Assembly: GCF_031453995.1 (NCBI RefSeq)
Contig: NZ_JAVDPZ010000019.1
Location: 1 to 64,000, forward strand
Direction of reading: 5' to 3'
DNA from: Nitrobacter vulgaris
GTDB taxonomy: Bacteria > Pseudomonadota > Alphaproteobacteria > Rhizobiales > Xanthobacteraceae
DNA: 64,000 nucleotides
Shown one piece after another: positions 53,181 to 62,139 of this stretch. A model generated the notes under the pieces. It worked only from the letters and a program-made list of their open reading frames with translations, was not told the origin of the DNA and did not search any database. Position numbers and translations under genes: made by a program. The first letter of the stretch is position 1. The number at the start of each line of letters is the position of its first letter.

Positions 53181-54434
53181 ATGCCATTCCTCGAAGCGCT
53201 CGATGCTCTGCCCGCAAACGATCCCGCCCGCACCGAACTGTTCTATCAGTGGCTCAGACGCGACTGGAGGGCGCTGTTCAGCGAATTGCGCGAGAACCGA
53301 CCGGTCATGACACTGCCGCCCTTCACGGTTCTGGCGCGCTGGTCGGACGTCGTCGATACGCTTTCCCGTAACGAGACGTTCCGCGTGCCCTACGCGCCGC
53401 ATATGGACGACTCAGTCGGTCCGTTCATGCTGGCTCGCGACGGAGCGGTGGAGAATTGGCGCGACAAATCAGTGATGCGCGCGCTGCTCCGTTGGGAGGA
53501 CGTGCCGGCAATCCGTGCGCTAGCGGCAGTCACGGCGGCCGAAGCCCTCGCCGCCGTGCCGCCGCCTACGGTTGACGTCGTGCAGACCGTCTCCCGACTC
53601 GTGCCGCTGCGCGTCGTGCAGCAAAGCTTCGGTTTCCCGGGGCCGGACGATGAGCACATGTTGCGCTGGTCGTGGGCGACGCAGGCCGATATGTTCCACA
53701 ACCCGACAAACGACCGCTCCCTGCTTGACGCCTGCAACGCGGCCGGTGCCGAGATGCGGACGTGGATTCGTACGTTTCTTGCTGAACGTGAGCCTTGGAG
53801 CGACGCGCAAGGCGAGGATAGCGTCTCGCGTTTGCTGCGAATGACCTCGCGCGGTCTCTCTGGCCTCGATACTGAGCAGGTGGTGAGCAACATCTGTGGC
53901 CTGCTGGTCGGCGCGATCGAAACGACGTCGCAAGCTATCGTTAACGCCACCGAGCAGATCCTGTTGCGTCACGACGTCACCGTGCGTGCGATCGAAGCGG
54001 CTCGATCCTCGGATAACGCAGCATTCGACGCAATCGTCTGGGAAGCGCTGCGGTTTAACCCGATGACCACCTTCGTCGCCCGCGTCGCCGCCGAACGGGC
54101 GGTGCTCGCTCCGGGCAGCCCACACGAGACCACGGTGGCGGCCGGGTCGGTTATTGCGGTCGGCATTGGCTCGGCCATGTTCGATCCAGGTGTTTTCCCC
54201 GAGCCGAACGAATTTCGTGTCCGCCGCCGCACATCTTATCTGCATACGGGCTTTGGACCGCACGAATGCCTCGGCCAATTCGTCGCCTATGCGATCATTC
54301 CGGAGACGATCCGGCAGATTCTCCTGCTGCCTGGCGTCCGGCTGATCGAGGGCGATGCCGGGCACATCGACATGGCCGGTGGCCCTTTCGCCGAGCATTT
54401 CGTCATCGGGCACGGGGCACGCGCGCAGGCTTAA
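53181..54434 (+). CDS. Cytochrome P450
   Basis: 417 residues, soluble bacterial type. I-helix LLVGAIETTSQAI, ExxR motif WEALRFNP, and haem loop FGPHECLGQF with the Cys thiolate near residue 362. No redox partner is adjacent. Inserts oxygen into or rearranges an organic substrate; lying beside a fatty-acid-dioxygenase-like peroxidase it might act on a hydroperoxide and then need no reductase, which is speculative. Confidence 0.9.
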   Translation: MPFLEALDALPANDPARTELFYQWLRRDWRALFSELRENRPVMTLPPFTVLARWSDVVDTLSRNETFRVPYAPHMDDSVGPFMLARDGAVENWRDKSVMRALLRWEDVPAIRALAAVTAAEALAAVPPPTVDVVQTVSRLVPLRVVQQSFGFPGPDDEHMLRWSWATQADMFHNPTNDRSLLDACNAAGAEMRTWIRTFLAEREPWSDAQGEDSVSRLLRMTSRGLSGLDTEQVVSNICGLLVGAIETTSQAIVNATEQILLRHDVTVRAIEAARSSDNAAFDAIVWEALRFNPMTTFVARVAAERAVLAPGSPHETTVAAGSVIAVGIGSAMFDPGVFPEPNEFRVRRRTSYLHTGFGPHECLGQFVAYAIIPETIRQILLLPGVRLIEGDAGHIDMAGGPFAEHFVIGHGARAQA

Positions 54435-54685
54435 ACGGGGCGCGAGCCCTTAGCGGGAGCTGCATGCACGGTGAATACCGTTTCGGTTCGTTGGACGCTG
54501 CTCTTCTTTGCGGCTGCACGTTCCGACGAGCCCCGTGCAACGCGGCCATCGCCAGTGGTGATGATCAGCGCGCCAAAGCCACCGGTTGGGCGTTTTGCTC
54601 GCACGTCGGTCTAATTGTCGATTAGAAGATCATTCTGTCGTAACGAATCGAATTTTGGCTTTCAGTGGTGGAGCGGGAGGGGAGA
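54435..54685. other. No gene seen
   Basis: Leader of the di-haem cytochrome gene. Confidence 0.3.
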
Positions 54686-56599
54686 GTGATTACGAAACGT
54701 GGGGTGAAAACCGGAATCGGTATCGTCGCGGTCGTGATCGTTGCCGTGTCGCTTATTGGCTTCAAGCTTTATCGAGATAAGCTGACCGTCAGCTTGCCGG
54801 ACTACGCGCCGATTAAGAAAGCCGTGTGGCTCGATCAAGGCTGGGACCAGAATCAACGTGAAAAATTTCATCACGCCGATCAGGGGACCCAGACGCTCAA
54901 CATACCCTATGAGTGGTTCATCGCGCTGGAGCAGCCGCGGTTGTCGCTCGTGGGCGATGTCGGTCGCTTAAGCGACCCGGCCTATCTCGACCGATATGGA
55001 TTCATCCCGGGTGCTACCAGGGGTGGCGAGAACCAGTTACCGGTAGGTTTTGCACGAGCAGGGACGATGCGCACGGCGACAGGGCAGCCGTGGCTCAACC
55101 CGCGAACCAAAGAGCCCATGACACGGCTCGGATTCACCTGCGCCGCCTGCCACACCGGCCGGCTCGCCTATCGCGGCACGACCGTACTCGTAGAGGGTGG
55201 CCCGGCTCTGACCGACCTCGGCAAGTTCCGACAAGGACTCGGGATTTCGGTTCTGCTTACGAAGCTTTCTTCCGGTCGCTTTCTGAGCCTTTTCTCCGAC
55301 CGCTTCGATCGATTTGCGAAAAACGTTCTCGGGGAGGACGCTAGTCAAGAAGACAAGGCGGAATTGCGCCAACAGCTGACCGCAGTGTGGGACCAGCTCG
55401 ATGTCATCAGGAAGCTCGACAAAAAAGTCGCTGAGACGAGCGTTGACGAAGGCTACGGCCGTCTGGACGCCTTGAACCGCATCGGGAACCAGGTGTTCGG
55501 GCTCTCCCTGGGTCCTGAAGCCAGAGAGAAAAACTACGCCGCCACCACGGCGCCAGTGAACTTTCCTCACATCTGGACCACTCCCTGGTTCGATTGGGTG
55601 CAGTACAATGCGTCGATTATGCAGCCGATGGTGCGCAACGCGGGCGAGGCGATGGGGGTTTCTGCGTTGATCAATCTAACCGACCCCGGGAAAGGACTGT
55701 TCAGTTCCGAGGTTCAGGTGAAGGCGCTTGCCAACATTGAGAAGTCAATCGCGGGGAATCAGCCAAGCGAAACGAACGGCTTCACGGGGCTGACAGCGCC
55801 GAAATGGCCAGAGGAGATTCTGGGACCCATCGACACCGCACTCGCCGCGAGAGGCGGGGCACTTTATGACGATTTATGCAAGGGTTGCCATCTGCCGCCG
55901 GTTGGCACCAAGGCATTCTGGGACTCGAAGGCGTGGTTACCGCCAAACAGTTTTAACCAGCGCTATCTTGAAATTAAAACAAAGACGATCGCCGACCTCG
56001 GTACCGATCCAGCGCAGGCGGAGGACATGAGGAATCGGAAGGTGGTGATTCCGGACAGTTTAGGAATCGCCACAAACGAGTTTGGACCGGCCCTCGGCCA
56101 ACTGGTCGAGAAGGTCGTGACTCATTGGTATGACGCTCACAACGTTTCCGAATCCGAGCGTCCCGAGTTGAATGGGTTTCGGCCAAACTTGATCCAACAT
56201 CCGCTCGCCTACAAGATGCGGCCACTTAACGGAGTGTGGGCAACGCCGCCTTTCATTCATAACGGTGCTGTCCCCAATATCTACGCGCTACTTTCACCGG
56301 TTTCGGAACGGCCAAAGACCTTCTACCTGGGTCGGCGAGAGTACGATCCCGTCTGCATGGGCTATCAGATAACGGCATCGGCCGCGCCTGAGGACAACCT
56401 TGATTTGCGTTGCCTCGGCTCAAAAACCGATCCGGAAGCGGGACGGTTCTCTGGCGGTTTCAAGCTGGATACAGCGTTGCGAGGCAACCGCAATACCGGC
56501 CATGAATTCAATGATGGGCCACGTGCGAATGGCATAATCGGCCGCAAGCTTACGCCGGACGAGCGGCGGGCACTGATTGAATTTTTAAAGACGATATGA
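54686..56599 (+). CDS. Membrane-anchored di-haem cytochrome c (RoxA/peroxidase-like)
   Basis: 637 residues from GTG 54686, which directly follows GGGAGGGGAGA (a GTG at 54665 is the alternative). One N-terminal membrane helix (GIGIVAVVIVAVSLIGF), then a periplasmic part with CxxCH motifs CAACH (about residue 152) and CKGCH (about 398). Size and spacing recall rubber-oxygenase RoxA and related di-haem enzymes. Could be an oxygenase, peroxidase or electron carrier; context favours oxidation of hydrophobic substrates. Confidence 0.8.
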   Translation: MITKRGVKTGIGIVAVVIVAVSLIGFKLYRDKLTVSLPDYAPIKKAVWLDQGWDQNQREKFHHADQGTQTLNIPYEWFIALEQPRLSLVGDVGRLSDPAYLDRYGFIPGATRGGENQLPVGFARAGTMRTATGQPWLNPRTKEPMTRLGFTCAACHTGRLAYRGTTVLVEGGPALTDLGKFRQGLGISVLLTKLSSGRFLSLFSDRFDRFAKNVLGEDASQEDKAELRQQLTAVWDQLDVIRKLDKKVAETSVDEGYGRLDALNRIGNQVFGLSLGPEAREKNYAATTAPVNFPHIWTTPWFDWVQYNASIMQPMVRNAGEAMGVSALINLTDPGKGLFSSEVQVKALANIEKSIAGNQPSETNGFTGLTAPKWPEEILGPIDTALAARGGALYDDLCKGCHLPPVGTKAFWDSKAWLPPNSFNQRYLEIKTKTIADLGTDPAQAEDMRNRKVVIPDSLGIATNEFGPALGQLVEKVVTHWYDAHNVSESERPELNGFRPNLIQHPLAYKMRPLNGVWATPPFIHNGAVPNIYALLSPVSERPKTFYLGRREYDPVCMGYQITASAAPEDNLDLRCLGSKTDPEAGRFSGGFKLDTALRGNRNTGHEFNDGPRANGIIGRKLTPDERRALIEFLKTI

Positions 56600-56797
56600 G
56601 CCCGTTGCCGATGCAGAACGGCGGCAGTGCCAGCACTCGCTGGCGGTCGCGCTCCGCGCGCAGGCCGTCAACTTGGCCAGCACTTCAGCGGCTTTTCCGC
56701 AGATTTCGGGGAAATGCCGGTCCGCTCGAGGTCCTAAATCTCCCTAGCACTACGGGGAGACTTGACGGCGCATGTGTTCGACTTTGGCTCAGGGTAG
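56600..56797. other. No gene seen
   Basis: Convergent gap between the cytochrome and a leftward gene. Confidence 0.3.
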
Positions 56798-57775
56798 TCA
56801 AGGTTTCGCGCCAAAGAGCTTGATAGCCTCTAGCATCGACTGCCCATATTCCTCTGCAAAATTATGGATCGCTTGACGAACTTGCTCCACCGACCAGCCG
56901 TTTCGCCACAGCGACGGATCTTCAATGATCTTGTTCTTCCAAAACCTAAACTTGTGGTCGATATCTGCCTGATTGTTGTCGGCGGACATGTCAACGACGA
57001 GTACTAGAGCGTCAGGTACCCCTCTCGCTTTAGATGGCGACCAACCGACAAGGAATGGACCTTCTCCCTCAAAGTTTACGTGTTGCTTCTGTGCGTCTGA
57101 AATGGCGAGCTGTGAGGCCACAAGATCGTAATGATCCAGGACAAACTCGCAGTCATCAGCCTTTGCCTGGCTGGCCTGAGGATCATCCAACGGCCAGATC
57201 GTCACCATCTGATCTACGACTGGAACACTCGAAGTTTCGCTTCGCGGAAAAAAGGCAACGAAGGCCTTGCAGACCATCAGAAGCTTGGCACGGCTTGCTG
57301 CAGTAGGCTTTGAGTGTAGTACGAGTAAGCCATAGGCTCCTGCATCCGACGGCGGTATCTCTTGGGCCCGCAGATATGCTCGGACAGGCTGTAATGGCCT
57401 ATGCGATGCAGAGTCACCACGTTCGCCGATTGAGGGGCTTGGGCGACTCATGGTAGGTGCGGAGCGGGGTCCATGACCTACATTTCCGTTGGTAGCGCCG
57501 CCACCGCCCCCGGTGCTGTTGCGGTAGCTGGACCGGCCAGAGCCAGCGTTTCCCGAATGTCCAGGCCCGGACTCTCCAACGAAGCGTCCCGATCTGCCTT
57601 TGCGTTTCTTCCTATGACTGCCGACTCCTTCCGGTGACTTTGTTCGAGCAGAGCCGGAGCCATAGCTTTGGTCACAATTTCGGTCTCGCGGATCGCAATC
57701 AGCACGAGCGCTGGCCAAGTTGAGGCACAGAGCCAAAGCAGTAAAGCAAGTGAAGCGAATGAGCAATTTGGCCAT
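56798..57775 (-). CDS. Secreted hypothetical protein with Gly/Ser-rich linker
   Basis: 325 residues from ATG 57775: signal peptide (LLIRFTCFTALALCLNLASA), a low-complexity Ser/Gly/Arg stretch (about residues 40-120), then a globular domain (YGLLVLHSKPTAASRAKLLM, VVDQMVTIWPLDDPQA, FEGEGPFLVGWSPSKA). Not recognised. Translationally coupled behind the 57777 membrane gene. Confidence 0.65.
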   Translation of the reverse strand: MAKLLIRFTCFTALALCLNLASARADCDPRDRNCDQSYGSGSARTKSPEGVGSHRKKRKGRSGRFVGESGPGHSGNAGSGRSSYRNSTGGGGGATNGNVGHGPRSAPTMSRPSPSIGERGDSASHRPLQPVRAYLRAQEIPPSDAGAYGLLVLHSKPTAASRAKLLMVCKAFVAFFPRSETSSVPVVDQMVTIWPLDDPQASQAKADDCEFVLDHYDLVASQLAISDAQKQHVNFEGEGPFLVGWSPSKARGVPDALVLVVDMSADNNQADIDHKFRFWKNKIIEDPSLWRNGWSVEQVRQAIHNFAEEYGQSMLEAIKLFGAKP

Positions 57776-57776
57776 G

Positions 57777-57956
57777 TCATTTCTCCTTCCTGATTGCGCC
57801 AAGAAGAAAGCTAAAAATCGTGCCCATGACCGTGCAAAACAGCGTCACTGTCACGACGAGAAAGATCGTTCCCGAACTAGTGTCCGGTCTAACCCACCAC
57901 GTCAGGGCGACTGCAAGTAAGAAGCCGACTGCGGTGGATAGGCCAAAGCTCTTCAC
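57777..57956 (-). CDS. 59-residue two-span membrane protein
   Basis: GTG 57956 with GGAG upstream; helices FGLSTAVGFLLAVALTWWV and IFLVVTVTLFCTVMGTIFSF, ending IRKEK. The TGA is one base from the ATG of the secreted protein (TGACATG), so both form an operon. Confidence 0.6.
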   Translation of the reverse strand: MKSFGLSTAVGFLLAVALTWWVRPDTSSGTIFLVVTVTLFCTVMGTIFSFLLGAIRKEK

Positions 57957-58209
57957 CCTCGTATCTCCATCAGAGCGAGCGGATTAACTCCTCCGCAGTT
58001 TTCGGTAGAGTTTGCATCCGGTGAGCCGGAGGAGGCAAGGCAGATTTGAGGTGGAATGGAAAGCTGCGACGAGGCCCGATCGGAATTTTGCCTGGGTGTT
58101 AGCGAAGAATGCGCCTGTGCGGACGCTCAATCAAGATCGTCTCGGCCCGGCCAAGAACGTCGGCAGAATCAGATTACCCCGAGGAAACGCAGCACAGAAA
58201 GGGATCACT

Positions 58210-58821
58210 ATGCCAGACTTGAAACGGAGCGCGTTCGCAGCCGCAAGCTTCGCCCTGATGTGCGCCGCATTGCCTGTATCGGCGCAGGAAACCGTTCGCA
58301 TCCGAGGTACGATTGAACATGTCGACGGGCCGATATTCGTGATCAAGAATCGCGACGGTGCGGAGGTGAAGCTGACCCTCACCGACAAACCGCTCTTTGT
58401 AGCAATCGTGAAGTCGACGATGACCGAGATTAAGCCCGGCATGTTCGTTGGCTCAACCGGAATGACGCAAGCAGACGGAAGCCAAAGGGCGATCGAGGTG
58501 CACATCTTCCCGGAATCGATGCGGGGAACAGGCGAGGGCCACTATGACTGGGACCTCAAGCCGCAGAGTAAAATGACGAACGCGAATGTTGAGCAGACTG
58601 TCGCCGGGGTTGATGGACAGATACTTTCCGTCAAGTACAAGGGCATAGAAAAGAAGATTCTTGTTACCCCCGACACTGCGATCGTCACCTTCGTCACCGG
58701 TGACAGGAGCGACCTTAAACCGGGGACCAAGATCTTTGTTGCCGCGAAAAAGCAGTCTGATGGAACCTTGCAAGCTCCACGCATCACGTATGGCAAAGAC
58801 GGATTGACGCCGCCGATGTGA
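58210..58821 (+). CDS. Secreted metal/ligand-binding-like protein (DUF5666-like)
   Basis: 203 residues from ATG 58210; signal peptide (SAFAAASFALMCAALPVSAQ). Two beta-barrel-like repeats: VRIRGTIEHVDGPIFVIKNR and GQILSVKYKGIEKKILVTPD, each followed by a PGMFVG or PGTKIFV turn, typical of OB-like DUF5666 modules. Periplasmic. A longer frame from 58012 is not supported. Confidence 0.65.
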   Translation: MPDLKRSAFAAASFALMCAALPVSAQETVRIRGTIEHVDGPIFVIKNRDGAEVKLTLTDKPLFVAIVKSTMTEIKPGMFVGSTGMTQADGSQRAIEVHIFPESMRGTGEGHYDWDLKPQSKMTNANVEQTVAGVDGQILSVKYKGIEKKILVTPDTAIVTFVTGDRSDLKPGTKIFVAAKKQSDGTLQAPRITYGKDGLTPPM

Positions 58822-58906
58822 ATACGGCGCCATCGATGCAATCGAAGCTGCGTGCGATTAACCGGCGAATTGAAGATCTCGGATGCGATGCCTCGATCAC
58901 ATCAGC

Positions 58907-61201
58907 TCATTCCCGGCATTTCTGACCGCAAAGCCTGACCGTGACTTTCGCGCTGCCCCGATTGTTGTCCGGGCCATAGAAAGACGAGTAAATCCACGGC
59001 AGACCAATCACCGCATCGTTTACGTAGAGGAACAGCTCTCCACTGCGCTGAGCCCTGATCGTATCCCTGAACGACACCGGCGTATTGCCTCTGACCTTCA
59101 CAGGGTCGAGGAAATATTCATCTACACCTGTCTCGCCGATCCTGGCGATGAGCCTGAACCACGGCCGGAAAAGAACGCGCCTGAGAAGGATAGCGCTCCT
59201 GAATGCCCATTCCTGCACGCCTTCCAATGTCGAGGTCCGGAAACCGACCGGCGTGGTCGGGATCTTATCGTCGGCCCAGGGAGCATCGATCATGACAACA
59301 ATCTCGTATAGATAACCCGCTCTGACTGTCAGCCCGGTCGGCGCACAGAACGTGTCGGTCGAGAAATCCTTGGCGGGCTGCGGGATGCCGAGGTTCACAG
59401 CCTTCAACTCCGCCTTTGCAGACCCCGCGCAGAAAGCCCCAGCCGAGTCCGCAATGTTGAACACCAGATGGCTGAGAGCTGTCGCAACGATCCACACAAT
59501 CGCCAAGGCAAAGAAAGCCGGCAGCACATGCCGCCTGCCGACTCGGATGACCCATCGGTAGATGCGCAGGTTGCGGAACCAGTAAATGACTTTGTGGACC
59601 AGGTTGTCTGGCAGGATTGATCGGCTGCCACGCGACTGCCAGATCACTCGCATCCCATCGTGAATGTTGCCGCTCAGGGATGAACCGAGGCTCATGAACA
59701 GCGCGATCGCGGCAATTCCTGCCAGGAACCATTCCGGATTGGTCGCATACCAGTCGGTCCACCAGTGGACCGATCTCGGCAGGGACGACTCGAAAAACCT
59801 GACAACCTCCGAAACCAGCCGGACGCTTGATGTGAACTCATGCTCGGGGCGAAGATGGTGAAAGAGCCAGAACGCGGCCAGGTGGAACGATGCGGCAAGA
59901 GTGGCAAAATAGGCAAGACGCCGAAGCCAGACGTAATTCCACAGCCGTTCCTGCTGAACATGACGCGCGGCGGCCTGCGCAGGCGTCTCGAACGTCGTTG
60001 CATCAAGCGGCTGCACGGTGCCATCGCCGAGCAAGACAACATACTCCGGTGGCAGGCCAATCGGCGCGTAAGCATTGGCGCCGCTGTCGATGCGGCCGAA
60101 GACACTTTCATGAATCTTGGGCATGGGGATGCTAACCCCTACCGCCGGATCGTTGCACAGGTCGAAGACCTTGCGCGGACCGTAGCGATAATAGGAGCCG
60201 AGACCGGCACGCGAGTCATACAGGCGCCCGTCCTTGTCTTGCGATGAGGCCATCGCGATTAAGGCGTCCGGATCGGCCGCCGGCGCGGACTTGAACGACA
60301 GCCCGCACTTCTGCGCTTCCTGGATTAGCCAGTAGAGAGGGACGAACGCGAGCGCATCGTCCGGATAACCGCCCCCGACATTGGCATGCATCCCGGTAAA
60401 CCAGGCCTGGACCAGACGCTCCCCGGTGATACTTTCCGGCACAGGCGGCACTGGTTTTCCGGGCGGCTGTTCGGTCCAAAGGACCGGGTGGAACGTGGTC
60501 CTTTCATCGTCGAGTGCCAGGGCGTGTCGTGCGAACTTGACTTTGTCGCTGAGCACCCGGTTCGGCAGTTCGAGCGGCCAGACCCAATTGCTTATGCCCC
60601 GCGTCATTTCGTCGATCGGCAGGCCGTAGGCTGCCACCGTGTCCCACAACCCGAGGAATTCCAAGGACGGGACCGGGGTAAATGTGATCTTGGAATAAGA
60701 CTGGCGTCCGCGAAGCTTGTCACAGATCGGCACCAGCACGTAGTCTCGAAATAACCTGAACGGAACCTCTATGCGCCAGATCGAGTGATAATTCTTGGCG
60801 CGGTAGGCTCGATACGCTTTGAGGGCGCCATTGTGCAGCTCGGCGCCGGTGTTCGCCTGGACAAGACCTTGGTCGAGCACCAGGGCCGCAAGCACGCGGG
60901 CAGTGAACGCTCCGCGACTGAAGCCGAATAGATAGATCTTGGAAGGCGGCAACGTATCATAGTTGCGGCAGATGAACTCGTACGCATCCAGGATATTACG
61001 CTTGAGCCCGTAACCGAACACACCTCCCAGTATCGCCAGCGGCAAGAAGGATGACGTTCCCACGCCGTCATCGTATTTCGCGGCCTGCTTGTTGCTCCGC
61101 AGGTCCAACGCCTGGAAGATGCGCCAGACATTGGTGCGCCACACGCTCGACGCCGCGTTGCCCGTGCCATCGGACAGGATTACGATTTTCTCTGCTGCCA
61201 C
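58907..61201 (-). CDS. DUF2235 alpha/beta hydrolase with C-terminal membrane helices
   Basis: 764 residues from GTG 61201 (AGGGGG upstream; TTG 61231 possible). N-terminal hydrolase domain begins EKIVILSDGTGN with the nucleophile motif YLFGFSRGAFTARVLA (Ser about residue 95), LGLWDTVAAYG and an Asp/His acid-base region (WFTGMHANVGGGYPDD). C-terminal half has several membrane helices. DUF2235 includes phospholipase effectors of type VI secretion, but no immunity or VgrG gene is adjacent, so a membrane-bound lipase is as likely. Confidence 0.85.
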   Translation of the reverse strand: MAAEKIVILSDGTGNAASSVWRTNVWRIFQALDLRSNKQAAKYDDGVGTSSFLPLAILGGVFGYGLKRNILDAYEFICRNYDTLPPSKIYLFGFSRGAFTARVLAALVLDQGLVQANTGAELHNGALKAYRAYRAKNYHSIWRIEVPFRLFRDYVLVPICDKLRGRQSYSKITFTPVPSLEFLGLWDTVAAYGLPIDEMTRGISNWVWPLELPNRVLSDKVKFARHALALDDERTTFHPVLWTEQPPGKPVPPVPESITGERLVQAWFTGMHANVGGGYPDDALAFVPLYWLIQEAQKCGLSFKSAPAADPDALIAMASSQDKDGRLYDSRAGLGSYYRYGPRKVFDLCNDPAVGVSIPMPKIHESVFGRIDSGANAYAPIGLPPEYVVLLGDGTVQPLDATTFETPAQAAARHVQQERLWNYVWLRRLAYFATLAASFHLAAFWLFHHLRPEHEFTSSVRLVSEVVRFFESSLPRSVHWWTDWYATNPEWFLAGIAAIALFMSLGSSLSGNIHDGMRVIWQSRGSRSILPDNLVHKVIYWFRNLRIYRWVIRVGRRHVLPAFFALAIVWIVATALSHLVFNIADSAGAFCAGSAKAELKAVNLGIPQPAKDFSTDTFCAPTGLTVRAGYLYEIVVMIDAPWADDKIPTTPVGFRTSTLEGVQEWAFRSAILLRRVLFRPWFRLIARIGETGVDEYFLDPVKVRGNTPVSFRDTIRAQRSGELFLYVNDAVIGLPWIYSSFYGPDNNRGSAKVTVRLCGQKCRE

Positions 61202-61473
61202 TCGGCCCCCTAGGACGCTGCCAAAATACAACGAATGGCGTTGTTGAGCCAGAGACGTCCGCGAAGCGCTCGAACGCGCTAGCGCTTAAAAAGCGAGATG
61301 GTGTGCGAGAGATTAATACCTAGCCAAGCGGACCGCGACCTGAGCCTTCATTGGACAGATGACCTTAGGATATCATCGATGCAGTCAAACGCGGAGGCCA
61401 AGGGTTATTTCCATCGCTCGGGCTACCCTCGATGTTGCCGCGACCGTCACCTATATGTGTTCTCGGCAGAGCC
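61202..61473. other. Divergent intergenic region
   Basis: No gene seen; presumably holds promoters for both neighbours. Confidence 0.3.
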
Positions 61474-62037
61474 ATGAATAAGTACCTAGCAACTTTGTTC
61501 GCTGTGAGTTTTGGAACTGCGGCAATGGCCGGCGGAAACGGCGACTCGGTTGCTCAAAAGGCAACAAGGAATAGCGAGGCCACAGGTTTGGTACAAATTT
61601 CGGTGGGGAAGGGCCCTATCAAGCTTGGCTCCGAGCCGACCCATATTCCACTCGGCGATCGCCCTCTTGCGGATATCAGCGCAGATATAGGGAACGCCGC
61701 GAGGGTGTACCTTGTCCTGGAGCATGTCCGCTTTGACCAGCCACCCGGCATTCTGTTCGAGGTGCTCATTGGAGATGAAAGTGCGCCGGGTTCTTACGAG
61801 CGTGTTGGTCGCTTCAATCTTTTTGAAACTCGAGAACTTCTAAGTTTTGATATAACAGAGCGATTTCGGTCACTGGTTGCGTCAAACTCGCGGGGCATGC
61901 TTGTCGTGACGATACGGCCTGCGGTCGGAGCGCGATCCGAGGCTGCAGCGTCTGGCTCCCCGGAGTGGTCTCGTTTGCATGCCCTCTTGGAGCAGGCTGC
62001 CGTTTCTATTGGCGTGATCAGGCTGGACGCCCGGTAA
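61474..62037 (+). CDS. Secreted stand-alone tyrosinase C-terminal-type domain
   Basis: 187 residues; signal peptide (MNKYLATLFAVSFGTAAMAG), then a beta-sandwich part with RVYLVLEHVRFDQPPGILFE, VGRFNLFETRELLSFDITER. The same pattern is the C-terminal domain of the neighbouring tyrosinase (RVFLVLQNLQAHAQPGIRYN, INFFDA, YSFDVTDRV). May be a partner, chaperone or copper carrier of the tyrosinase. Same strand, about 100 bases before it. Confidence 0.65.
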   Translation: MNKYLATLFAVSFGTAAMAGGNGDSVAQKATRNSEATGLVQISVGKGPIKLGSEPTHIPLGDRPLADISADIGNAARVYLVLEHVRFDQPPGILFEVLIGDESAPGSYERVGRFNLFETRELLSFDITERFRSLVASNSRGMLVVTIRPAVGARSEAAASGSPEWSRLHALLEQAAVSIGVIRLDAR

Positions 62038-62139
62038 TCGCGGGCGCAATGGGCACATCGGTTTGCGGGTGCGGTTAAGCTGTTGCTGCTCATAGTTGTT
62101 CGTGTACTCTCCTCCGGTGCAGCTTCGAGGAGGACGACC

